DNA of 64,000 bases. It comes from JAHDDH01 sp963922775 (lineage in GTDB: Bacteria > Bacteroidota > Bacteroidia > Cytophagales > Amoebophilaceae). The stretch spans positions 1 to 64,000 of the forward strand of contig CAWUJG010000002.1 in assembly GCA_963922775.1 (NCBI GenBank), in the 5' to 3' direction. Positions 1 through 8,129 of this stretch are shown piece by piece (within the stretch, counting starts at the first letter, position 1; each line of letters opens with the position of its first letter). A program made the position numbers and the translations under genes. Under the pieces are notes generated by a model. It searched no databases. It was not told the DNA's origin and saw nothing but the letters and a program-made list of their open reading frames with translations.

Positions 1-120
1 ATAGAACAGGAGGAAGAAAGAAAACAGAAGGAAAAAATAGAACAGGAGGAAGAAATAGAACAGAAGGAAGAAAGAAAACAGAAGGAAAAAATAGAACAGG
101 AGGAAGAAAGAAAACAGAAA
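1..120 (+). repeat. 36-bp tandem repeat coding for IEQEEERKQKEK-type units
   Basis: About three units, one shortened to 18 bp, run in tandem and in frame at the left edge of the window. Units are nearly identical at the DNA level, so the tract can expand or contract without breaking the reading frame. More units probably lie to the left. Confidence 0.75.
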
Positions 121-591
121 CAAAAAAGAAAAAGGAAGCGAAGAAAGAAAAAAAAACAGTCTGTAAACAGTGATGAGGACTTATTAGCTAGTCTTACAGA
201 GTATGCGCTAAATGAAATATTTATATTCTCTTTTCAAAAAGTGATAAAAAGTCTGAAGAAGCAGATGAAAAAAAAAATTAAGCAGAAAATTACATATTAT
301 GAAAAACTTAATGAAAAAAATAGTAAAGTAAAATCTTGTTTAAAGAACAAATCTTCATATGATTTGACAGAAAAGCAGGAAAAAATATTACTTCTTATAC
401 AGTTTTTAAATAAAAATAAAAATAATATGACTACAAAGTCATTAAGGGATAAAGTTAATGAACTTAAATTATCTCATCGTCTATATTCTGTATTTAAGAC
501 TAAAGAGAAAAAAATAAATATGTCAAAATTAGATGGTGTAAAAAACCCAGTAAAAATTATAAATAAAATATTATATGTACGCTATAGTTAA
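1..591 (+). CDS. C-terminal part of a charged, repeat-rich protein (5' end outside window)
   Basis: The frame is open from the first base to the TAA at 589-591, so this is the tail of a longer gene; a GTG at 241 in the same frame is unlikely to be the start. Residues 1-40 are an imperfect tandem repeat built on the 12-residue unit IEQEEERKQKEK (36-bp period), predicted to form a highly charged single helix or coiled coil. A basic stretch and a Lys-rich, Asn-rich domain without recognisable motif follow. The last 17 bases overlap the start of rplU. Function unknown. Repeats of this kind are common in exported or host-facing proteins of Amoebophilaceae, but nothing visible here shows export because the N-terminus is missing. 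Confidence 0.6.
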   Translation: MEQEEERKQKEKIEQEEEIEQKEERKQKEKIEQEEERKQKQKRKRKRRKKKKQSVNSDEDLLASLTEYALNEIFIFSFQKVIKSLKKQMKKKIKQKITYYEKLNEKNSKVKSCLKNKSSYDLTEKQEKILLLIQFLNKNKNNMTTKSLRDKVNELKLSHRLYSVFKTKEKKINMSKLDGVKNPVKIINKILYVRYS

Positions 592-898
592 AATTGCAGA
601 TAAACAATTTAAAGTACAAGAAGGGAAATACATTTATGTCCCAAAGCTTGATGCTAAACAAGAAGATGTATTATCTTTTAAGCATGTTTTGCTTAAAGAT
701 GATGGTCAGGATATACATATTGGCAACCCTTTTCTTGAAAATATGATTGTACAGTGTAAGGTATTAGATCAAGTAAAAGGTGATAAAGTGCTTGTTTTCA
801 AAAAAAAAAGAAGAAAAGGATATAAGAAAAAACAAGGTCATCGTCAGCAATACACTAAATTACTCATAGAAAAAATAGCAAAACAACAAAATAGTTAA
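575..898 (+). CDS. rplU: 50S ribosomal protein L21
   Basis: The 107-residue protein starts MYAIVKIADKQFKV, the typical L21 N-terminus, and ends with the basic KKKRRKGYKKKQGHRQ segment that contacts 23S rRNA. Length is close to the family norm of about 103. Its ATG lies inside the end of the upstream gene, which is in another frame. rpmA follows after 3 bases, the usual L21-L27 pair, so both are surely co-transcribed. No Shine-Dalgarno sequence precedes the start. Confidence 0.97.
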   Translation: MYAIVKIADKQFKVQEGKYIYVPKLDAKQEDVLSFKHVLLKDDGQDIHIGNPFLENMIVQCKVLDQVKGDKVLVFKKKRRKGYKKKQGHRQQYTKLLIEKIAKQQNS

Positions 899-901
899 TA
901 T

Positions 902-1174
902 ATGGCACACAAAAAAGGAGCCGGAAGTTCACGTAATGGTCGTGAATCGGCAAGTAAACGCTTAGGCGTAAAAATATTTAAAGGACAAAAAGCTATTCCA
1001 GGAAATATTATTGTACGTCAGAGGGGCACAAAGCATCATCCAGATAAAGGGGTTGGTATAGGAAAAGACCATACACTGTATGCTTTAATTTCTGGGACTG
1101 TAATTTTTAAAAAAAATAGAAAGGGGAAATCTTACGTTTCTATTCAACCAGAAATTGTAGCTAAAACAGCCTAA
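902..1174 (+). CDS. rpmA: 50S ribosomal protein L27
   Basis: The 90-residue protein begins MAHKKGAGSSRNGRES, the conserved N-terminal tail of L27 that reaches toward the peptidyl transferase centre, followed by KRLGVK and the GTKHHPDKGVGIGKDHTLYAL core. There is no N-terminal extension of the sort cleaved in Firmicutes. It sits 3 bases after rplU. A short A+T hairpin follows before ruvA. Confidence 0.97.
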   Translation: MAHKKGAGSSRNGRESASKRLGVKIFKGQKAIPGNIIVRQRGTKHHPDKGVGIGKDHTLYALISGTVIFKKNRKGKSYVSIQPEIVAKTA

Positions 1175-1181
1175 AACACTA

Positions 1182-1204
1182 TATTAGAATTTTTAATTCT
1201 AATA
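1182..1204 (+). other. A+T-rich 10-bp hairpin between rpmA and ruvA
   Basis: TATTAGAATT and AATTCTAATA are perfect inverted repeats around a TTT loop. There is little G+C and no following T tract, so it is a weak terminator at best; it could also be an RNA processing or stabilising element in a read-through transcript into ruvA. Confidence 0.3.
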
Positions 1205-1226
1205 AAAACTAACTCATCTACATGCT

Positions 1227-1817
1227 ATGATAGCTTATATGAAGGGAAAGGTAATTAAAAAACTACCTACAAGCTTAATTATTGATGTTAATGGGTTAGG
1301 TTATCTGCTTAAAGTATCTTTACACACCTCATCTCAGGTACAAGCAAATCATATATATAGCTTATATACTCATCTGCAAATTCGAGATGATGCTCATACT
1401 TTGTATGGATTTTTGTATCAAGAAGAAAAGGAATGCTTTTTATTGCTCATAAAAATTAATGGCATTAGTGGTAATATTGCTTTGGCTATTCTTTCTACCT
1501 ATACTCCTGATGTATTGTATACTCTCTTAAAAGAAAAAAATATATCTAAAATATCAGCTATAAAAGGTATAGGGAAAAAATTGGCTGAACGTATGGTTGT
1601 GGAACTACAAGATAAGCTAAACCATATTATGTATTGTACTGATGATGTGATATCTTCTACAACACATTTAGCTGAAGAGGCTATACAGGCTTTGATCTCT
1701 TTAGGTATTAAAAAACCTGTAGCTCAAAAAATGGTAGACGAGCTTTTAAAGCAAGTACAACATCATGAAGATATTACGCTAGAGGGTTTAATTAAACGTG
1801 CTCTGCAGAAGTTGTAA
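1227..1817 (+). CDS. ruvA: Holliday junction branch migration protein RuvA
   Basis: The 196-residue protein has the normal RuvA layout: an N-terminal OB fold (MIAYMKGKVIKK...VNGLGYLLKV, residues 1-60), two helix-hairpin-helix motifs (KINGISGNIALAIL near 80 and AIKGIGKKLAERMV near 110) and the C-terminal domain III (AEEAIQALISLGIKKPVAQKMV) that contacts RuvB. RuvA binds four-way junctions as a tetramer and loads the RuvB motor during recombinational repair. ruvB and ruvC are not in the window. The gene follows rpmA by 52 bases. Confidence 0.95.
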   Translation: MIAYMKGKVIKKLPTSLIIDVNGLGYLLKVSLHTSSQVQANHIYSLYTHLQIRDDAHTLYGFLYQEEKECFLLLIKINGISGNIALAILSTYTPDVLYTLLKEKNISKISAIKGIGKKLAERMVVELQDKLNHIMYCTDDVISSTTHLAEEAIQALISLGIKKPVAQKMVDELLKQVQHHEDITLEGLIKRALQKL

Positions 1818-1982
1818 GGTCTTATTTCTTTATCAAAGGAGATAGGATCAGTCTATTATATTATAAAGTATTGCTATACGATCTCTTTGAGAGAGGATAT
1901 TTTTTATTTCTTTCCTGATCTATAATTTAAAAATTCCCTACAATTATGGTTAACTTATAACAATTTCTTCTACTTACATTTT

Positions 1983-2023
1983 ATAAAAAAAGCCCCACCT
2001 CTATAAAATATAAAAAGGGGGCT
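1983..2023 (-). terminator. Rho-independent terminator of the minus-strand gene pair
   Basis: Read on the minus strand, AGCCCC and GGGGCT form a G+C-rich stem around a roughly 21-base A+T loop and are followed directly by a run of seven T. It lies 33 bases after the end of the 196-residue gene and between convergent transcription units, so it could also slow transcripts coming from ruvA. Confidence 0.7.
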
Positions 2024-2055
2024 GTGTACGGTATAAGTTATATCTGTGATGTTAA

Positions 2056-2646
2056 CTAACTAGCTCCATATTTTAGGTACATTTCAATCACATTATGAGA
2101 TATCCATTCTCCATAAGGCTTAAATTTTGATATATTTTTTCTATGTGATTCCTTCCTTATATAATAGTCAATTGCTTCTCTATTTAGTAATTTTGCGGCT
2201 TTATACCAAAAAAAATCTGAATCCACATTTTTATCCTCTAATTCTAACAGGAGTATCTCATTAATATAACTATTACTTAACATCACTAACTCCATGCTTC
2301 TACAATCTTCACTTAGATTATACTCCTCCTTCAAAAAATCTATGAATAGCCTAACCTCTTGCATATTAATACCTGGTTCTACTATTGTAGTATCTTCCAA
2401 CAATTGCATATATCTTCGAAATCTATTCGAATGTATTATATTTTTATATTCAATATGTTTAGAAGAGTCAGCTGCGTTTATATAAATTTTTCTTAATCTA
2501 TCGATCTCTTTTTTGAAGTTATCTAGTTGGTATTGATCTAGTTTTTCTATATCTACATTGTTCCTATTTTGCATACCATACATATTATATCCATATAACA
2601 ATAATAGCAATGCTAGTATTTTTCGATTTATATTTACTTTATACAT
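2056..2646 (-). CDS. Small exported protein of unknown function
   Basis: This 196-residue protein starts with a typical signal peptide (MYKVNINRK, then ILALLLLLYGYNMYG), so it is probably secreted or periplasmic. The rest is soluble, helical and charged (IEKLDQYQLDNFKKEIDRLRK), with no Cys lipobox and no family I recognise. It starts 19 bases after the end of the large lipoprotein-like gene upstream on the same strand, so the two are probably one transcript ending at the terminator at 1983-2023. The pairing suggests a shared envelope or host-interaction role, which is inference. Confidence 0.7.
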   Translation of the reverse strand: MYKVNINRKILALLLLLYGYNMYGMQNRNNVDIEKLDQYQLDNFKKEIDRLRKIYINAADSSKHIEYKNIIHSNRFRRYMQLLEDTTIVEPGINMQEVRLFIDFLKEEYNLSEDCRSMELVMLSNSYINEILLLELEDKNVDSDFFWYKAAKLLNREAIDYYIRKESHRKNISKFKPYGEWISHNVIEMYLKYGAS

Positions 2647-2665
2647 AATTTTTAGTTATTCATTA

Positions 2666-5053
2666 TTAATTCAGTGTGGGATATACTGTCAGTACATCAA
2701 ATTGATTTAAAAAAGGAGATTTTATATATTTATATAAAGGACTTAAAGTATCTATTGTTTTTGTATTTTTTTTCTTTTTTTCTTCCAAGTTGGTAATATT
2801 GGAGTTATATCTTGTTATATTTCTATTAGAAATTTCTATAGCCTTATCGGAACAAAATATTAGTTGTTTATATACGTAGTCTCCGAATATTATATTTCCA
2901 CTTATATTTTCCCAATTTCTTACTTCTGGTACACTAGCATATAGTTCTAGATATTTTTTTTTTAGATACTCTTTTTTACTTTCTTTTTGAGAATTTTCTT
3001 CTTGATTATATTTTTGTAAAAGATCCTCGATATAGTTTTTTGCATTATCATATTTTTCTTGAAGAATTTTATTTTGATTATACTTTTGTCGAAGATCATC
3101 TTTTAGAAAAAATTCTTCTAAAAAATTTTGACTACATTTTTTCCAAATATCTGTTGTAATATTTCTATTTTCTATCTTAGCTTTTTCTTTTCCGAATAAT
3201 GCATTCAATCTATTGAATTGTTTTTGAGATAATAATTTCTTTAGCGATTTTTTTGATTTTGTTTTGTAAATTTCTTCAAGCATTGTTTTTATAGTTTTTA
3301 TTTCAGTAATAAGATTTTCTTTTTTTGACTTCAAAAGAGATTGCTTCTCTATTGTCTTATCTATATTTTCTTGTAGACTATGGTAATCTTTTAAGTATTG
3401 TATTAAGTTTTTATCTAATTTTCCTAATGGTAAGTCTAAGTATTTTTTATTACCACAAACGCTTATGTTGACATCTTCCACATTTTCATGTCCTAGCATT
3501 ATGTCAGTTTCTTTCAAAAGGAAAAGACAACATCCATTTTTTATCTTAACTTCTTTGCTTTTATTTAGTATTGTTACTATGAATTCTTTTAATTTTTCAT
3601 TACCTCCATCCCCTTGGATATATCTTTGCTTAAATTCTTTGGTAAATCTTGATGGTTCAATGTCATGTTCAGTTACTGGTGGTTCTATTAAAGAATGACC
3701 TCCTTCTATATGTCTATCTTCAAATATTTTCCAGTATGTAGCTTTTTGTTCTCCAAAATTTTTTTTACCCATACTCGTAAATTCTTGTAACAAACTTTTC
3801 TCTGGTACTGATCTTTCCTCATTTTTCTTTTGCTCAATGTTAGATACTATTTTATTATATTTATTATTGAATGCAATAGCTATATTTGAAAGACTATTCA
3901 ACTTCATACAATCGATTGATTTATGTTCAGCCAAACTATATATTGGAAGAATATCTTTATCTGCACCCATATTTTGGCTTTGTAGTTGAGTATCTCCTCC
4001 CCCCAAAGTATTTGTTTGGGAATGGCTTATGCTAGAAGTTTGTGTATCATCTATACGACTAAGTATATATCCCATAACTTTTTTATAATCTTCTCCTTGA
4101 TCACTACAGGAATTCATCCCAGACACTAACTGTTCACACCATTCTTCTATTATATTTTGTGGCTTTTCTTGATTTTTTTTTAGCTCTTGTAATAACTCAT
4201 TCCATGCACTGCTATGTTGATTTTTATAGTTATTTATAATAGATTCCAAACTATCTTGCCATTCTGATGCTAAACCTAAGCTTCTCATATTTTCTACTTT
4301 ATATCTTTTAAGCTTAAAACTCTTTGGATTTTTTAATTTTTTCTCTTTTCTTCTTTCTAATCCTTCTAACCACTTGCCCTTCCCTCTCTTCTCATAATAA
4401 CTCTTAACTATATTCCCCTGCTTCTTCGTCTTCACGATCGTAGCATCATGATACAACGCCACCCCACTCTCCAAATGCGGCCCTACAATCTTAATCAACT
4501 CCCTTATTGCTCCACCTTTGCCAAATTTACCACCTTTTTTTTTCCAAAGTCCTTTTGCTTTTTGGGTTAAAACTATCTTATTATATAGTATTCTGTTACT
4601 TTGGTTTATTAGATCATTTTGTATCTTCGATAGCTTATCATGATGCTCTTGCTCATCAGGAAAAGATTTTCCCTTGGCTGCTTCTTCCAGGAGTAGCTGG
4701 TTGTACTCTTGTTGTGTTTGGCGGTAATTCTCTTCATCTTTTAAAGTCCTGTCTAGTACTTTTTTGTATTCTTTGTCTGATTGTGCTTTTTGGTTTATTA
4801 CCTTCATATCCACCTCAAAGTAATTTGATAATACATCTGGATGTATTGTTGGATAGAGTAGTTCTTGATTTACTAAATCTTTGTACATACATTGTGCATT
4901 TGGTTTTCTTCTCTTGCCTAAGAAATCATCTGGGGCTGTATCTATTGTTATCTTCTCTGTATGTAGAACTTGTTTTCCTAAGGTATTGATGGCTAAACCT
5001 GATAGTAATAATAGCTTTTTTGATCTGAGTTTTCCTATGACGGGTATGTTCAC
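2666..5053 (-). CDS. Large coiled-coil surface protein, probable lipoprotein whose signal peptide lies upstream of the GTG start
   Basis: From the GTG at 5053 this gives 795 residues, but the same frame is open up to 5197 and encodes, before the GTG, a lipoprotein-type leader: RLLSSVLLLFGILFSS followed by Cys (codon 5110-5108), so the GTG is probably not the natural start. No ATG lies in that frame. An ATG at 5217 is separated from it by seven AATAC units that put it out of frame. The body is hydrophilic and mostly helical; residues about 560-660 and the last 60 are predicted coiled coil (repeated E/K/L heptads). No known domain or catalytic motif is recognised. A segment coding for residues about 180-235 is clearly richer in G+C than the rest. 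Likely co-transcribed with the small exported protein downstream. Confidence 0.65.
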   Translation of the reverse strand: MNIPVIGKLRSKKLLLLSGLAINTLGKQVLHTEKITIDTAPDDFLGKRRKPNAQCMYKDLVNQELLYPTIHPDVLSNYFEVDMKVINQKAQSDKEYKKVLDRTLKDEENYRQTQQEYNQLLLEEAAKGKSFPDEQEHHDKLSKIQNDLINQSNRILYNKIVLTQKAKGLWKKKGGKFGKGGAIRELIKIVGPHLESGVALYHDATIVKTKKQGNIVKSYYEKRGKGKWLEGLERRKEKKLKNPKSFKLKRYKVENMRSLGLASEWQDSLESIINNYKNQHSSAWNELLQELKKNQEKPQNIIEEWCEQLVSGMNSCSDQGEDYKKVMGYILSRIDDTQTSSISHSQTNTLGGGDTQLQSQNMGADKDILPIYSLAEHKSIDCMKLNSLSNIAIAFNNKYNKIVSNIEQKKNEERSVPEKSLLQEFTSMGKKNFGEQKATYWKIFEDRHIEGGHSLIEPPVTEHDIEPSRFTKEFKQRYIQGDGGNEKLKEFIVTILNKSKEVKIKNGCCLFLLKETDIMLGHENVEDVNISVCGNKKYLDLPLGKLDKNLIQYLKDYHSLQENIDKTIEKQSLLKSKKENLITEIKTIKTMLEEIYKTKSKKSLKKLLSQKQFNRLNALFGKEKAKIENRNITTDIWKKCSQNFLEEFFLKDDLRQKYNQNKILQEKYDNAKNYIEDLLQKYNQEENSQKESKKEYLKKKYLELYASVPEVRNWENISGNIIFGDYVYKQLIFCSDKAIEISNRNITRYNSNITNLEEKKKKNTKTIDTLSPLYKYIKSPFLNQFDVLTVYPTLN

Positions 5054-5154
5054 TTGCAGTTCTATCTGGTTGGTTCGCTCTTCGGTGATTTTCGTTTGGC
5101 TGCTTTTGCAGCTGCTGAATAGTATTCCGAATAATAATACTGAACTTAATAGTC

Positions 5155-5191
5155 GTATTGTATTGTATTGTATTGTATTGTATTGTATTGT
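5155..5191 (-). repeat. (AATAC)7 pentanucleotide microsatellite at the lipoprotein start
   Basis: On the minus strand AC(AATAC)7 is a perfect 5-bp tandem repeat. It lies between an ATG at 5217-5215 and a lipoprotein signal sequence. Each unit gained or lost moves the frame by two bases, so copy number decides whether the ATG is joined to the signal peptide. With seven units the ATG reads 23 codons into a TAA at 5148-5146; with six or nine it would read through. Confidence 0.85.
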
Positions 5192-5197
5192 GGGGTT

Positions 5198-5575
5198 TTA
5201 GTTTTTGTTTGGTGCATAATATTTTTATGTTTTTTTTAAAATTTATATGTTAACTGCTTACTCTTCTTGTTTTGGAGATTTTATATTATTTCCGAAACTT
5301 CTTTTTCGATATATTAAGTATTTTTTTTATAAAATCAAAATTATTGATTTTTTATAAAAACGCATAAAAAATGTATACATTTTACACAAAAATTCATAAA
5401 AGGTAACTTTTTTATGTAATTTTTCTCTTTTTCCTTCGTAGGGCAATTAATATCAGATATTTTTTGCTTTTGTTTAAGGCCTTTCTTTTTGTTATTGCTT
5501 AGATTGGAATGGATTGATGCTAGAGGTAACTTGTATTTTTTTAATTTAAACGTTTAAATTATGTCTAAATATTGT
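5198..5575. other. Gene-free A+T-rich spacer with an 18-bp palindrome
   Basis: About 380 bases between the lipoprotein-like gene and the flippase gene, both on the minus strand. It must hold the promoter of the former, though no clear TAnnTTTG box is visible. Near 5323-5350 is an imperfect inverted repeat (TTTTATAAAATCAA / TTGATTTTTTATAAAA). At 5543-5560 is the perfect palindrome AATTTAAACGTTTAAATT, 16 bases beyond the flippase stop; on the minus strand it is not followed by a T tract, so it is not a standard terminator. Confidence 0.5.
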
Positions 5576-7021
5576 TTATTTAGCAAATAACTTTTTATAC
5601 TCAAAAGTATATATGAGATATAGATAAATAAATACTATAGAAAAGTTAAAAATTAGTTGAATCACCATATAAGGAAAGGATAGTAAAGGATAAAGCATAA
5701 CCACAAACATAATACTCAATAAATACATACTACCTCTTTTTATCTGATAGGGTATAGGAAAATATTTTTTTCCCACCCAATAACAGGTTCCCATCATTAA
5801 AACATAGCTAGCTAAAATAGACCACACACTTCCCCAATATCCATAAAGAGGAATAAGTAATAAGTTTAACACAATAGTAACCAGAGCGCCTATGCCCATA
5901 AAATATAATCCATATATGGTATTATCAGTAATTTTAAACCATACAGAAAGGTTATAATAGATACCATAAAATAAATAGGCTAACAAAAGGTAGGGTACTA
6001 TAGCAAGGCCTTCATGATATATAGGATTTCTTAAAAAAAGCTGGCCTAGAAACTTTAGGTGGATACTCACACCTAAAAGTACCAAAGATGCTGTAAGAAT
6101 AAAAGCATGCATTACTTTGCTAAATAATAGGGGTGATTTTTTATCTTGTGCATGAGCAAAAAATAATGGTTCTGCAGCATAACGGAATGCCTGTATGCCT
6201 AAAAGCATAAATATGGAAAATTTATAACACCCACCAAAAATACCTAGTAATGTGGTTTTTGTATATATAGAATGATTATCTGGTAAGAGGTATTTTAACA
6301 TAGCACGAGAAAACATTTCATTGGTAGTACTAGCCAAGCTAGTTAAAAAAATAGGCCAGGCATAGTGTAGCATAGACCACACCTTTAACCAATGAAAATG
6401 CCACTTTACATGTTGCCAAAAACGATAAAATGACAGCAAAAGCAAAAAATTCGACAAAAAATTAGCAAATAATATAAAAAAACAAATATCATAGCCTGCT
6501 GGCATACCTATATAAGGTAGTATGAAAAGAAACAAAAAGTTGAAAAATAAATTCAGCAGTATAAAAAGCATTTTCTTTTTTACAAAAAGTACTGTTTGCT
6601 GTTGCAACCGCAAAGCAGCAAATGGAATTACCAAAAGAGCATCGGTAAATACAATACCTACAGTAGTATAAATATAGAATGCTTTATGAGGATATCCTAA
6701 AAGCTTTACTAAAGGATTTGCCCATAAAAGTAACGCGGTAGAAAGTAAAACTCCCCACCAAAAAATAATATTAAAAGCAAGAAGTTGATATTTTTTTTTA
6801 TTATGTATATGTTTTGCTGTAAACCGGAAGTAGGTGGTTTCCATACCAAAGGTATATAGCAACAACAAAAAGGCTATATAAGCATACCATTCTGTAATAA
6901 TACCATATTCATGTGGAAGTAATATGCTGGTATATAAAGGAACAAGAGCATAGTTAAGCATTCGGCCTAGTATACTGCTTACCCCATAACGTAGAGTATT
7001 TTTAGCTACATATTGTATCAT
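5576..7021 (-). CDS. Polysaccharide/lipid-linked oligosaccharide flippase (MOP superfamily, Wzx-like)
   Basis: The 481-residue protein is almost entirely hydrophobic helices, about 12-14 transmembrane segments, starting with the hallmark MIQYVAKNTLRYGVSSILGRMLNYALVPLYT, which matches oligosaccharide flippases of the Wzx/PST branch of the MOP superfamily common in Bacteroidota. Such proteins move lipid-linked glycans across the inner membrane. Members of this superfamily also include MurJ, but the length and N-terminus fit the polysaccharide branch better. No glycosyltransferases are adjacent, so the substrate cannot be inferred. Confidence 0.8.
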   Translation of the reverse strand: MIQYVAKNTLRYGVSSILGRMLNYALVPLYTSILLPHEYGIITEWYAYIAFLLLLYTFGMETTYFRFTAKHIHNKKKYQLLAFNIIFWWGVLLSTALLLWANPLVKLLGYPHKAFYIYTTVGIVFTDALLVIPFAALRLQQQTVLFVKKKMLFILLNLFFNFLFLFILPYIGMPAGYDICFFILFANFLSNFLLLLSFYRFWQHVKWHFHWLKVWSMLHYAWPIFLTSLASTTNEMFSRAMLKYLLPDNHSIYTKTTLLGIFGGCYKFSIFMLLGIQAFRYAAEPLFFAHAQDKKSPLLFSKVMHAFILTASLVLLGVSIHLKFLGQLFLRNPIYHEGLAIVPYLLLAYLFYGIYYNLSVWFKITDNTIYGLYFMGIGALVTIVLNLLLIPLYGYWGSVWSILASYVLMMGTCYWVGKKYFPIPYQIKRGSMYLLSIMFVVMLYPLLSFPYMVIQLIFNFSIVFIYLYLIYTFEYKKLFAK

Positions 7022-7328
7022 GTATTGACTTAGTTGTGAATTATAGTGTTTGATGAGCTATGTAGATTTTTGTAGATTTTCGTCAGGATAATTCAATAAC
7101 TATATAATCTTTGGGAATTAAAAAGTTATTTTTTACTTACAAATTTTTTGGATACTACATTATATATTTTTTCCAGTAAATAATTGAGATGAATATATAT
7201 TCCTTTTTTTATTAAAAATACAAAAAGAGTTGTATCCCAATTATCATAAAACAAAAAATTACAGTATTAGTACATATTTTTACTTCTCAGGAACCAAAAA
7301 ACTAGACAACTAGGCTATATATATAATG
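7022..7328. other. Intergenic stretch, nothing recognised
   Basis: About 300 bases of A+T-rich DNA between tRNA-Leu and the flippase gene. It contains a short direct repeat (TGTAGATTTT twice near 7060-7080). No gene, hairpin with T tract or clear promoter box stands out, although it should carry the flippase promoter. Confidence 0.4.
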
Positions 7329-7413
7329 TGCATACAGGGAGATTCGAACTCCCACACCTACAAAAGGCACCACCCCCTCAAGATGGCGTGTCTACCAATT
7401 TCACCATGTATGC
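7329..7413 (-). tRNA. tRNA-Leu (anticodon GAG)
   Basis: On the minus strand the acceptor arms GCATACA and TGTATGC pair; the anticodon stem CCATC/GGTGG encloses TTGAGGG with anticodon GAG; a long variable arm marks a class II tRNA; the T arm is GGGAG-TTCGAAT-CTCCC. The discriminator base is A and CCA is not encoded. It begins five bases after the rnc stop and is probably processed from the acpP-fabF-rnc transcript. Confidence 0.95.
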
Positions 7414-7418
7414 AAAAT

Positions 7419-8129
7419 TTAAATATTAAGTACCTGACATGCTTTTTCTGCTGCTGCTTGTTCTGATATCTTTTTTTGTTGACCTATTCCTTCAGCAATT
7501 ATTTTATTTTTTAGTATGATTTTTGTGTAAAAAAAACCTGCTCTATCATTATGTGCCTGTGTTAAAAACTGAATACGTACTTTTTCTTTTTGTGACCATT
7601 CATATATTTTTCCTTTATAATTAAGGTTTTGCTCTACAATTTGAGCCTTTATACAAAAATTAAATACTTTGTCTATAATAAATTTTTTACAACATCTATA
7701 TCCTCTATCTAAATAAATAGCACCAATAAGTGCTTCTAATGTATTGCCTAAAACATTGTGCTGATGAGTAATTCTTCTGCATAAGTTATGTTGTATAAGT
7801 TTATGAATTTTAATGCCATAGGCTATGGCATTAAGCACCCTTCTATTATTCATATTGGCTCTCCACTGTGTTAATACCCCTTCTTCAGCTTGAGGGTATT
7901 TTTGGAATAAGTATTCTGCTGTAACTAATGTTAAGATAGCATCTCCTAAAAACTCTAGCCTTTCATTAGTATCTGTACTTTTTACTACAGATTTATGCTG
8001 TAGTGCTTGTTTATACCATTTTATATTTTTGGGTAAAAATGTTGTTATTGTGTAAATAGCTTTAAACAAAGCAAACTCTTTTTGACTAAAAAACTGTTGA
8101 TAGTAATATCTAATCCAAACCTGGATCAT
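7419..8129 (-). CDS. rnc: Ribonuclease III
   Basis: At 236 residues this is a standard RNase III: the nuclease domain carries the signature NERLEFLGDAIL (residues 55-66) and a second catalytic block NTLEALIGAIYLDRG, and residues about 165-236 form the double-stranded RNA-binding domain ending SEQAAAEKACQVL. It cleaves double-stranded RNA in rRNA and mRNA processing. It overlaps the fabF stop by 4 bases (ATGA), giving the acpP-fabF-rnc order that is common in bacteria. The N-terminal extension of about 35 residues is typical for Bacteroidota. Confidence 0.95.
   Translation of the reverse strand: MIQVWIRYYYQQFFSQKEFALFKAIYTITTFLPKNIKWYKQALQHKSVVKSTDTNERLEFLGDAILTLVTAEYLFQKYPQAEEGVLTQWRANMNNRRVLNAIAYGIKIHKLIQHNLCRRITHQHNVLGNTLEALIGAIYLDRGYRCCKKFIIDKVFNFCIKAQIVEQNLNYKGKIYEWSQKEKVRIQFLTQAHNDRAGFFYTKIILKNKIIAEGIGQQKKISEQAAAEKACQVLNI

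Noticed and set aside
241..243. GTG as start of a 116-residue protein
   Set aside because: The frame is open to the window edge and carries in-frame tandem repeats upstream, so the GTG is internal.
5155..5191. CRISPR-like array
   Set aside because: It is a pure 5-bp microsatellite without spacers; no CRISPR array or cas gene is present in the window.
4507..5201. Plus-strand reading frames opposite the large lipoprotein gene
   Set aside because: They are hydrophobic mirror images of the Lys/Glu-rich minus-strand gene and match no family.
5543..5560. Terminator of the flippase gene
   Set aside because: The palindrome is made almost only of A and T and is followed on the minus strand by an A run, not T.
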